From CAMPJU01 sp046566095 (GTDB lineage: Bacteria; Pseudomonadota; Gammaproteobacteria; Xanthomonadales; Xanthomonadaceae): a stretch of 17,261 nt of DNA. Numbering within the stretch: the first letter of the stretch is position 1; every line of letters begins with the position of its first letter. The notes under the pieces are model-generated. The model worked only from the letters and a program-made list of their open reading frames with translations, did no database searches and was not told the DNA's origin. Location: the NCBI GenBank assembly GCA_046566095.1, contig JBKHXI010000102.1, forward strand, positions 1-17,261. Reading direction: 5' to 3'. A program made the position numbers and the translations under genes. Positions 1 through 5,799 of the stretch are shown one piece after another.

Positions 1-662
1 AGGAAGGACAGCTCGCGCAGGCGCCGGGCCAGGATGTCGTAGTGGAACTCGGTGTCGGTGAAGATGCTGGCCGCCGGCCAGAAGCGCAGGGTGGTGCCGC
101 GGCGGTCGGAGGGCTCCAGCCGCGCCAGCGGTGCGTCCGGCTCGCCCAGGGTGTAGCTCTGGTGGTGGTGGTGGCCGTCGCGCCAGATGTCGAGGGTGAG
201 CTTCTCGCTGAGCGCGTTGACCACCGACACGCCCACGCCGTGCAGGCCGCCGGAGACCTTGTAGCTGTTGTCGTCGAACTTCCCGCCGGCGTGCAGCACG
301 GTCATGATGACCTCGGCCGCCGAGCGCCCCTCCTCCTTGTGGGTGTCGACCGGGATGCCGCGGCCGTTGTCGGCCACCGAGACCGATCCGTCCTCGTGGA
401 TGGTCACCACGATGTCGTCGGCGTGGCCGGCCAGGGCCTCGTCGATCGCGTTGTCGACGACCTCGAACACCATGTGGTGCAGGCCGGTGCCGTCGTGGAC
501 GTCGCCGATGTACATGCCGGGGCGCTTGCGGACGGCGTCCAGGCCGCGCAGGACCGTGATCCGGCTGGAGTCGTAGGGGTTGGCGCCGGCGGGCGCGCTG
601 GGGGATGGCTTGCCCGCGCTGGCGGGCGGATCGGCGCTGGCGCCGGTTTCGTGCTGCGGCAT
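1..662 (-). CDS. gyrB: DNA gyrase subunit B, N-terminal part (gene runs off the left edge)
   Basis: GyrB is the ATPase subunit of the gyrase A2B2 complex, which introduces negative supercoils into DNA in the cytoplasm. The 220 visible residues cover most of the GHKL ATPase domain. Seen are EVVDNAIDEA around residues 67-76 (N71 is the Mg-ATP Asn), VADNGRGIPVD at 96-106, HKEEGRSAAE from 108 and the ATP-lid GGLHGVGVSVVN at 138-149. The ATG at 662-660 is preceded by GGGAG at 677-673, 10 nt upstream, and no later start codon precedes the conserved YDSSRITVLRGL at residue 30. The protein therefore has a 29-residue Ala/Pro-rich tail that E. coli GyrB lacks. The gene is co-oriented with recF but separated by 268 bp that hold a possible promoter of its own. 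The C-terminal part lies outside the window. Confidence 0.97.
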   Translation of the reverse strand, partial: MPQHETGASADPPASAGKPSPSAPAGANPYDSSRITVLRGLDAVRKRPGMYIGDVHDGTGLHHMVFEVVDNAIDEALAGHADDIVVTIHEDGSVSVADNGRGIPVDTHKEEGRSAAEVIMTVLHAGGKFDDNSYKVSGGLHGVGVSVVNALSEKLTLDIWRDGHHHHQSYTLGEPDAPLARLEPSDRRGTTLRFWPAASIFTDTEFHYDILARRLRELSF

Positions 663-930
663 GCGGTACGGGCTCCCGCGGCGCGCGCCGGGCCCTGCCC
701 GCGCGCACCGAGACTCGTGGCGAGACCCTGCGAACGGTGTTCGCCGGGCTCGCAGACCCAGGGTGGTTTGCCCGCCGCCGACGCTCGCGCACCGCCCGGC
801 GGGCGCCGATCCGGACCTGTCCCGGACTGGCGGGTCCGGACCGGCCCCGGGAGGGCCTGCCCAGACACTAGCTATGGATGCGCCAGTATAGCAATCCGGC
901 CGCCCCGGCGCGGCGCCGCGGTGGCCGCGT
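663..930. other. gyrB-recF intergenic region, GC-rich gyrB leader
   Basis: This 268-bp gap shows no convincing gene. Read toward gyrB it has one AT-rich patch near 860-895 followed by about 200 nt of GC-rich sequence with several short inverted repeats, for example GGTCCGGACC near 834-843. If transcription starts at the -10-like element at 893-885, the gyrB mRNA would have a leader of about 215 nt. No known riboswitch is recognised. Confidence 0.5.
885..893 (-). promoter_or_regulatory. Possible extended -10 promoter element for gyrB
   Basis: The minus strand reads TGCTATACT here, which fits an extended -10 (TGn plus TATACT, 5 of 6 matches to TATAAT). No recognisable -35 hexamer lies 16-18 bp upstream, as expected for an extended -10 promoter, though this also means the evidence is thin. 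It is one of the few AT-rich patches in the gap. Confidence 0.4.
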
Positions 931-2043
931 TCATCGGGCCGGAGGGCCGGTGCCGGGTCCGATCTGTCCGTGTTCCACGTGGAACCGGGTCGCTTCCAGG
1001 CCCAGCCCGGCCAGCGCCGCCGGCGCTTCGGTGCCGGTCACCAGCACCTGCGCGCCGCTGTCGGCCAGCAGGCGCAGCACCCCCGCCTGGTGGCGGCGGT
1101 CCAGTTCGGACGCCAGGTCGTCGAGCGCCACCACTGGCCAGTACCCACGTACCGCGGCATGCAGCCGGGCCTGGGCCAGCAGCAGCGCGAGCGCCGTCAG
1201 CTTGGCCTGGCCGCGCGAGAGCGCCTCGCGTCCGGGCAGGGCCGCGTACTCGATCCGCCAGTCGCCGCGGTGCGGGCCGACCGAGGTGTGCCCGGTCGCC
1301 AGGTCGCGGTCGCGGGCCAGCAGCAGGGCGTCGGCCAGCGGCAGCTCGTGTTCGCGCCAGCCGGGCTGGTAGTCGAGGCCGACCGCGCCGGCCGTGGGCA
1401 GCAACGCGGCCACCGTCTGCTGCAGGTGCGGCAGCAGGGCTTCGAGGTAGCGCCGCCGATGGCGCCCCAGCGGCTCCCCGGCCTGGGCCAGCTCGTGCTC
1501 CCAGCTGTGCAGCAGGCCGGGGCCGCCGCGGGCCTTGAGCAGGGCGTTGCGCTGGCGCAAGGCACGGTTGTAGCGCCGCCACAGCGGCAGGAAGTCCGGT
1601 TCCACGTGGAACAGCCCCCAGTCGAGCTGGCGTCGACGCGGCTCGCCGCCGCCGCCGACCAGAGCGTGGCTGCCCGGTTCGAAGGTGACCACCGCCAGCG
1701 CCGAGCACAGCGTGCCCAGCGAATCGACCGCCACCCCGTCCAGGCGGCCCTCCCAGACATGCCCGGCGTGGCGCAGCCCGGCGCGGTGTTGCCGGGCCGG
1801 GCCGCCTGCCTCGGCCACTTCCCAGGCGACGAAGACCTCCACCGCCCCGACACCGGTGCCGATCAGGCCGTCGCGGACCCGCCCGCGGAAACTGCGGCCG
1901 TAGGCCATCAGGTGCAGGGCCTCGAGCACGCTGGTCTTGCCGGCGCCGTTGTCGCCGGTGAGCAGGTTGAGTCCGGGCGCCGGCTCCAGCCGCACCTGCC
2001 GGAAGCGGCGCAGGCCGGCGATGTCCAGCCGCGTCACCCGCAT
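931..2043 (-). CDS. recF: DNA replication and repair protein RecF
   Basis: RecF is an SMC-like ATPase of the RecFOR pathway that helps load RecA at gapped DNA. The product is 370 residues, a normal length. Seen are Walker A GDNGAGKT (30-37), TGHTSVGPHRGD (250-261), the ABC-type signature LSRGQAK (275-281) and Walker B VVALDDLASELD (304-315). The ATG at 2043-2041 gives MRVTRLDIAGLRRF, which matches the usual RecF N-terminus. In-frame ATGs farther upstream would add up to 25 residues with no family counterpart and were not used. The gene lies between dnaN and gyrB in the classic order. Two parS-type palindromes are inside it, each read by RecF as Phe-His-Val-Glu (FHVE). Confidence 0.96.
   Translation of the reverse strand: MRVTRLDIAGLRRFRQVRLEPAPGLNLLTGDNGAGKTSVLEALHLMAYGRSFRGRVRDGLIGTGVGAVEVFVAWEVAEAGGPARQHRAGLRHAGHVWEGRLDGVAVDSLGTLCSALAVVTFEPGSHALVGGGGEPRRRQLDWGLFHVEPDFLPLWRRYNRALRQRNALLKARGGPGLLHSWEHELAQAGEPLGRHRRRYLEALLPHLQQTVAALLPTAGAVGLDYQPGWREHELPLADALLLARDRDLATGHTSVGPHRGDWRIEYAALPGREALSRGQAKLTALALLLAQARLHAAVRGYWPVVALDDLASELDRRHQAGVLRLLADSGAQVLVTGTEAPAALAGLGLEATRFHVEHGQIGPGTGPPAR
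971..986 (+). promoter_or_regulatory. parS: parS centromere-like site 1 (inside recF 3' end)
   Basis: The 16-mer TGTTCCACGTGGAACC contains the perfect 14-bp palindrome GTTCCACGTGGAAC. This matches the bacterial ParB-binding parS consensus TGTTnCACGTGnAACA and, as I recall it, the Pseudomonas form. It lies in the last part of recF, where it encodes FHVE. Three identical 14-bp cores within 1.2 kb of the origin make chance very unlikely. Confidence 0.88.
1598..1613 (-). promoter_or_regulatory. parS: parS centromere-like site 2 (middle of recF)
   Basis: On the minus strand this reads TGTTCCACGTGGAACC, the same 16-mer as site 1 in the opposite orientation. It lies mid-gene in recF and again encodes FHVE in the same reading frame. 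The spacing from site 1 is 627 bp between palindrome centres. Confidence 0.88.
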
Positions 2044-2082
2044 CGCGACCGCGCCGGCACGGCCTTGCGGCACGCGCATAGC

Positions 2083-2110
2083 AGAACGCCCGGACCGGGC
2101 CGGGCGTTCT
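2083..2110 (-). terminator. Hairpin between dnaN and recF, possible weak terminator or attenuator
   Basis: A perfect 11-bp stem (AGAACGCCCGG with CCGGGCGTTCT) closes a 6-nt loop. On the minus strand it lies downstream of dnaN and upstream of recF. The following sequence is GCTATGCGCG rather than a U-tract, so efficient intrinsic termination is doubtful. It directly abuts parS site 3. Confidence 0.4.
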
Positions 2111-2126
2111 GGTTCCACGTGGAACG
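2111..2126 (+). promoter_or_regulatory. parS: parS centromere-like site 3 (dnaN-recF gap)
   Basis: GGTTCCACGTGGAACG has the same 14-bp palindrome core (2112-2125) as the two recF copies but differs in the outer bases. It lies in the 103-bp non-coding gap between the dnaN stop and the recF start, so coding constraint cannot explain it. This supports a ParB-binding role for all three. Confidence 0.87.
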
Positions 2127-2146
2127 CGGGGCCGCGCTGCGGGCGT

Positions 2147-3241
2147 TCACAGCCGCAACGGCATCACCACGTGCCGGCAGCGCTCGCTGCCCGCCTCGCG
2201 CAGCAGCGCCGAGGAGTTGGCGTCGCGCAGCTGCAGGACCACCTCCTCGTCGCGCAGGGCGGTCAGGGCCTCGAGCAGGTAGTTGACGTTGAAGCCGACC
2301 GCCAGGTCGTCGACCCGGGTCTGGGCCTCGACCTCCTCCTGCGCCTCTTCCTGCTCCGGGTTGTGGGCGCTGATCTTCAGCTGGCCCGGCGTCACCTCGA
2401 TCCGGACGCCGCGATATTTCTCGTTGGACAGGATCGCGGCGCGCTGCAGCGCGGCCCGCAGCACCTCCCGGTTGATCTTCACCTCGCGGTCGGCGCCGAT
2501 CGGGATCACCGCCTCGTAATCCGGGAAGCGGCCGTCGATCAGCTTGCTGGTGAAGGTGACGTCGTCGCGCTTGATCCGGATGTGGTTGCGGCCGACCTCC
2601 AGCTCCAGGTCGCGCTCGCCGCCCTCCAGCAGCCGCTGCAGTTCGCTCACGCCCTTGCGCGGAACGATGATCTGGCGCTTGCCGCCGCCGTCCAGCGGCG
2701 CCTCGCACAGGGCCAGGCGGTGGCCGTCGGTCGCCACGCAGCGCAGGCTGTCGCCGCGCAGGTCCAGCAGCAGGCCGTTGAGGTAGTAGCGCACGTCCTG
2801 CTGGGCCATCGCGAAGGCGGTGCGCTCGATCAGTTCCTTCAGCGCCGCCTCGGGCACCGTCACCCGCTCGGTCGCCTCGACCTCGTCGATCGAGGGGAAG
2901 TCGTTGGCCGGCAGGCTGGCCAGGGTGAAGCGGCTGCGCCCGGCCTGGACCGTGACCTTGTCGCCGGCCTGGCTGACGCCGACCTTGCTGCCGTCGGGCA
3001 GGGCGCGGACGATGTCGAACAGCTTGCGGGCCGGGATCGTGGTTTCCCCGTCCTTGGCGTCCCCGACTTCCTGGCGCGCCACCATCTCCACTTCCAGGTC
3101 GGTGCCGGTCAGCGACAGCTGGCCGTCGCGCACCTGCACCAGCAGGTTGGCCAGGACCGGCAGGGTCTGGCGGCGCTCGACGACGTTGACCACCTGCGCC
3201 AGCGGCTTCAGGAAGACTTCGCGTTGCAGACTGAAACGCAT
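2147..3241 (-). CDS. dnaN: DNA polymerase III subunit beta (sliding clamp)
   Basis: The beta clamp is a ring-shaped homodimer that tethers DNA polymerase III and other partners to DNA. The 364-residue product has the full three-domain length. Recognisable stretches are MRFSLQREVFLKPL at the N-terminus, LPVLANLLV (27-35), the partner-binding pocket region VATDGHRLAL (169-178), DGRFPDYEAVIP around 236-247 and the C-terminal VVMPLRL (358-364), which in E. coli forms part of the peptide-binding cleft. The ATG at 3241-3239 has GAGGGG (3252-3247) 5 nt upstream. The gene lies downstream of dnaA in the usual dnaA-dnaN-recF-gyrB order, but the 278-bp gap before it makes a separate dnaN promoter possible. 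Confidence 0.98.
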   Translation of the reverse strand: MRFSLQREVFLKPLAQVVNVVERRQTLPVLANLLVQVRDGQLSLTGTDLEVEMVARQEVGDAKDGETTIPARKLFDIVRALPDGSKVGVSQAGDKVTVQAGRSRFTLASLPANDFPSIDEVEATERVTVPEAALKELIERTAFAMAQQDVRYYLNGLLLDLRGDSLRCVATDGHRLALCEAPLDGGGKRQIIVPRKGVSELQRLLEGGERDLELEVGRNHIRIKRDDVTFTSKLIDGRFPDYEAVIPIGADREVKINREVLRAALQRAAILSNEKYRGVRIEVTPGQLKISAHNPEQEEAQEEVEAQTRVDDLAVGFNVNYLLEALTALRDEEVVLQLRDANSSALLREAGSERCRHVVMPLRL

Positions 3242-3428
3242 GCGGACCCCTCGATGGATCGGACCCGGGTGGAGGGCCTGCGCCCTTCCCGAAGGAATGG
3301 ATAAATCTAAAGCTGGTGGTGCTTGGAGCGGCGAAATCCCCGGGAAAACACAGGTAACCTGTTGTTTTTACTTCGTTTTTATGGAAATGAACGGCGTGCA
3401 CAACAAGCCCGGTGCCGCTGGGACAGGC

Positions 3429-3437
3429 TGTGGACAA
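3429..3437 (-). promoter_or_regulatory. DnaA box
   Basis: The minus strand reads TTGTCCACA, one mismatch (A to G at position 3) from the E. coli consensus TTATCCACA. This variant is common in high-GC genomes. It forms a perfect 9-bp inverted repeat with the box at 3465-3473. Confidence 0.72.
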
Positions 3438-3464
3438 CTCCCGCGCCGCCGGCGCCGCCGGGAC

Positions 3465-3473
3465 TTGTCCACA
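3465..3473 (+). promoter_or_regulatory. DnaA box
   Basis: TTGTCCACA on the plus strand, the inverted partner of the box at 3429-3437 across a 27-bp GC-rich spacer. A degenerate partial copy (TTGTCC) follows at 3476-3481. Confidence 0.72.
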
Positions 3474-3519
3474 ACTTGTCCGGCGTCGATCCCCATGCCT
3501 GCATCCGGCCCGCGGCGGC

Positions 3520-4851
3520 TCACTCGCTGAGCTTGCGGATCAGCTTTTCCCAGTCCTCCCGCAGCTTGCCATCGGTTTCCTTGAGGTGGCGGATCTGCCT
3601 GCAGGCGTGCAGCACAGTGGTGTGGTCGCGGCCGGCGAAGGCGTCGCCGATCTCCGGCAGGCTGTGCTCGGTCAGCTCCTTGGCCAGCGCCATGGCCATC
3701 TGGCGCGGGCGGGCGAGCGAGCGCGTCCGCCGTTTCGACAACAGGTCCTTGACCTGCAGGCCGTAGTAGTCTGCCACGGTCTTCTGGATGTTGGGGATGC
3801 CGATCGCCTGGGCCTGGGCGCGCAGCAGGTCGCGCAGGGTTTCCTGGGCGAACTCGGCGGTGATCGCCCGGCCGGTGAAGTTGGCGCGCGCGGCCAGGGT
3901 GTTGAGCGCGCCCTCCAGGTCGCGCACGTTGCTGCGCATCTTCTTGGCGATCAGGAAGGCCACGTCCTCGGGCATGTGCGCGCCGCGCTCGCGGGCCTTG
4001 GCCAGCACGATCTGGGCGCGGGTCTCGAAGTCCGGCGGCTCGATCGCCACCGACAGGCCCCAGGCCAGGCGCGACTTCAGGCGCGGCTCCAGGCCCTCGA
4101 CCTCGCGCGGGAAACGGTCGCAGGTCATGATGATCTGCTGCTTGCCGTCGAACAGCGCGTTGAAGGTGTGGAAGAACTCCTCCTGGGTGCGGTCCTTGCC
4201 GGCGAAGAACTGGATGTCGTCGATCAGCAGCGCGTCGACCTGCTGGAACTGGCGCTTGAACGCGTCCATGGTCTTGTCCTGCAGCGCCTTCATCATGGCG
4301 CTGAAGAACTGCTCCGAGCGCAGGTAGAGCGCGCGCATCGCCGGGTTGATGCGGCGCATCTCGTTGCCGGCGGCGAACATCAGGTGGGTCTTGCCCAGGC
4401 CGGTGCCGCCGTACAGCAGCAGCGGATTGTGGGCGCGGTCCCCGGGCCGCTGCGCGGCCTGCCAGGCGGCGGCCCGGCCCAGCTGGTTGCTGCGGCCCTC
4501 GACGAAGTTGTCGAAGGTGTACTGGCTGTCGAGGTTGCCGCGGTAGGGTTCGGCCGCGGCCGTGCGCCCGGACGCGTCGCCGGCCGCCGCCGGGAACGGC
4601 ACGGCGCCGTTGCCGCGGGCGAGCGAGCCGATCTCCAGGCTGACATCGGCGCTGCCGGCGAAGTGCTGCAGCAGTTCGCGGATCCGCGCCAGGTAGCGCT
4701 CGCGCACCTCCTGCATCACGAAGGCGTTGGGCGCGTACAGCACGAAGCGGTCGTCGCGGTGGCCGGCCTGCAGCGGCCGCAGCCAGGTATGGACGTCCTC
4801 GGCCGGCAGCTCGGCTTCCAGGCGTTCGAGGCAACGGGGCCAGGCGTCCAT
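3520..4851 (-). CDS. dnaA: Chromosomal replication initiator protein DnaA
   Basis: DnaA is the AAA+ ATPase that binds DnaA boxes, melts oriC and recruits the DnaB helicase. The 443-residue product shows domain I (about 1-75), a short variable Gly/Ala-rich linker (about 76-102), the AAA+ core and domain IV. Seen are Walker A GGTGLGKTH (148-156), Walker B LLIDDIQFF (208-216), sensor 1 TCD (243-245), sensor 2 NVRDLEGALN (308-317) and the box-binding signature GRDHTTVLHACRQI (407-420). The start MDAWPRCLERLEAEL agrees with recalled Xanthomonad DnaA. No strong Shine-Dalgarno sequence precedes it. The gene is divergent from rpmH and lies upstream of dnaN. If replication begins in the dnaA-dnaN gap, dnaA is read head-on to the rightward fork. 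Confidence 0.98.
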   Translation of the reverse strand: MDAWPRCLERLEAELPAEDVHTWLRPLQAGHRDDRFVLYAPNAFVMQEVRERYLARIRELLQHFAGSADVSLEIGSLARGNGAVPFPAAAGDASGRTAAAEPYRGNLDSQYTFDNFVEGRSNQLGRAAAWQAAQRPGDRAHNPLLLYGGTGLGKTHLMFAAGNEMRRINPAMRALYLRSEQFFSAMMKALQDKTMDAFKRQFQQVDALLIDDIQFFAGKDRTQEEFFHTFNALFDGKQQIIMTCDRFPREVEGLEPRLKSRLAWGLSVAIEPPDFETRAQIVLAKARERGAHMPEDVAFLIAKKMRSNVRDLEGALNTLAARANFTGRAITAEFAQETLRDLLRAQAQAIGIPNIQKTVADYYGLQVKDLLSKRRTRSLARPRQMAMALAKELTEHSLPEIGDAFAGRDHTTVLHACRQIRHLKETDGKLREDWEKLIRKLSE

Positions 4852-4934
4852 CGCGGGTGCGGGTCTCGGGGGGCGGGCGGGAAAGCGCCGGCGACGCGGC
4901 GCGCAGGCTGCGGCGGGGCCGGGGAGGGCCGATC

Positions 4935-4943
4935 AGACTAGCA
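4935..4943 (-). promoter_or_regulatory. Possible extended -10 element for dnaA
   Basis: The minus strand reads TGCTAGTCT, a TGn extension plus a TATAAT-like hexamer with 4 of 6 matches. It lies about 84 nt upstream of the dnaA ATG in an otherwise GC-rich leader. No -35 element is visible. It resembles the proposed gyrB element (TGCTATACT), which mildly supports both. Confidence 0.35.
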
Positions 4944-5006
4944 TGCGCGCCGGTGGCCGGCGCCGGCGCGCGCAGGCCGGCGGCGTGCCTGCGGGGCGCG
5001 TCCGGC

Positions 5007-5036
5007 TTGACCGGCCGCCGCGGTGACCGCTAGAAT
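5007..5036 (+). promoter_or_regulatory. Sigma70-like promoter for rpmH-rnpA
   Basis: TTGACC (5007-5012, 5 of 6 to TTGACA) and TAGAAT (5031-5036, 5 of 6 to TATAAT) are separated by 18 bp. Transcription would begin around 5043, about 33 nt before the rpmH ATG. It is the best-matching -35/-10 pair in the window, as expected for a strongly expressed ribosomal protein gene. Confidence 0.75.
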
Positions 5037-5075
5037 CGATGGTCTTTTCAGTCGCTTAACCGCACGAGCACGACG

Positions 5076-5216
5076 ATGGCCACCAAGCGCACCTACCAGC
5101 CCAGCAACCTCAAGCGCAAGCGCGACCACGGCTTCCGTGCCCGGATGAAGACCGCCGACGGCCGCAAGATCCTGGCCCGCCGCCGCGCCAAGGGTCGCAA
5201 GCGCCTGACCGCCTGA
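5076..5216 (+). CDS. rpmH: 50S ribosomal protein L34
   Basis: L34 is a small, very basic protein of the large ribosomal subunit. The 46-codon gene encodes MATKRTYQPSNLKRKRDHGF followed by an Arg/Lys-rich stretch ending GRKRLTA. The family motifs TYQPS, KRKRxHGFRxRM and GRxxLxxRRxKGRxxL are all present, and the length is typical (44-47 residues). The promoter at 5007-5036 lies just upstream. The gene is divergent from dnaA and followed by rnpA, the universal bacterial arrangement. The gap to rnpA is 130 nt, which is longer than in many relatives. Confidence 0.97.
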   Translation: MATKRTYQPSNLKRKRDHGFRARMKTADGRKILARRRAKGRKRLTA

Positions 5217-5346
5217 GCGCGCCGATGCCGCGCGCCGGGCGCCGCCAGCCGCCCACGCCGCCGTCGCCGCGGCCTTTCCGTCCCAGCCTCTCCACGCCTC
5301 TGCGCGCGCCGCCCGCGCCGCGCGCCGCGCCGCCGGCCCTGCCGCG

Positions 5347-5769
5347 ATGACTCCCGACTGCCGCTACCCGCGCGCCGCCCGCGTGCGCGCGCGCGCCGAC
5401 TTCGACCGCGTGTTCGCCTCCGGACGCCGCCAGGCCGGGCCGCTGCTGGCCCTGCACTGGCTGCGCGAACCGGTACCGCCGCGGCTGGGGCTCGCGGTCT
5501 CGCGCAAGGTCGATCCGCGGGCGGTGGTGCGCAACCGGATCAAGCGCGCGCTGCGCGAACGCTTCCGCCAGCAGCGCGCGCGGCTCGCGCCCGGCAGCTA
5601 CGTGCTGGTGGCGCGCGCCGCCGCGGCGCAGGCCGACGCGCGCGGGCTGCACGAGGCCTTCGACCGGCTGCTGGCGCGCGCCGGCGCGTTGCCGCCGCAG
5701 GATGCGACCGGCACAATGCCCGCCGCCGCCCCGCCCGCCAACGTGCCGCCGCCGCCCCGCGCCGGCTGA
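5347..5769 (+). CDS. rnpA: Ribonuclease P protein component
   Basis: RnpA binds the RNase P catalytic RNA and helps it remove the 5' leader from pre-tRNAs. The 140-residue product has the conserved opening RVRARADFDRVF (12-23) and the central RNA-binding stretch GLAVSRKVDPRAVVRNRIKR (48-67), including the RNR motif (62-64), followed by ALRERFR. The ATG at 5347 lies just before the first conserved residues. No good Shine-Dalgarno sequence precedes it, but a 41-codon proline-rich reading frame ends in an ATGA overlap with this start. Residues after about 115 form a Pro/Ala-rich tail not typical of the family. It probably shares the rpmH promoter. The gap to yidC is only 30 bp. Confidence 0.95.
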   Translation: MTPDCRYPRAARVRARADFDRVFASGRRQAGPLLALHWLREPVPPRLGLAVSRKVDPRAVVRNRIKRALRERFRQQRARLAPGSYVLVARAAAAQADARGLHEAFDRLLARAGALPPQDATGTMPAAAPPANVPPPPRAG

Positions 5770-5799
5770 GCGCGCCTGCCCCCGAACCGCATCGAGCCG

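Larger units (their letters stand above)
3242..3519. other. oriC: Candidate chromosomal replication origin (oriC), dnaA-dnaN intergenic region
   Basis: This 278-bp non-coding gap contains the longest AT-rich patch in an otherwise very GC-rich window (about 3296-3393, including T-rich runs at 3363-3381). That patch is a plausible unwinding element. Next to it are two 9-mers one base from TTATCCACA, at 3429-3437 (minus) and 3465-3473 (plus), plus weaker look-alikes at 3395-3403 and 3296-3304. A near-palindrome, ACAGGTAACCTGT, lies at about 3350-3362. The gene context and the nearby parS sites support an origin. No DnaA box was seen in the dnaA-rpmH gap. Confidence 0.75.

Noticed and set aside
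2044..2118. Upstream ATG starts for recF adding up to 25 residues
   Set aside because: The extra residues are not typical of RecF, would overlap the hairpin and parS site 3, and MRVTRLDIAGLRRF fits the family start.
2160..2175. CACGTG near the dnaN 3' end as a fourth parS
   Set aside because: Only the central 6-mer matches; the flanking GTTC/GAAC arms are missing.
970..2286. 438-codon open frame on the plus strand opposite recF
   Set aside because: RecF in the opposite frame has all family motifs; this frame is Gln/Arg/Gly-rich and spans the recF-dnaN gap into dnaN.
5225..5350. 41-codon Pro/Arg-rich frame before rnpA as a real gene
   Set aside because: There is no recognisable domain or Shine-Dalgarno sequence, and the composition is what GC-rich non-coding DNA gives. 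It is kept only as a coupling hypothesis.
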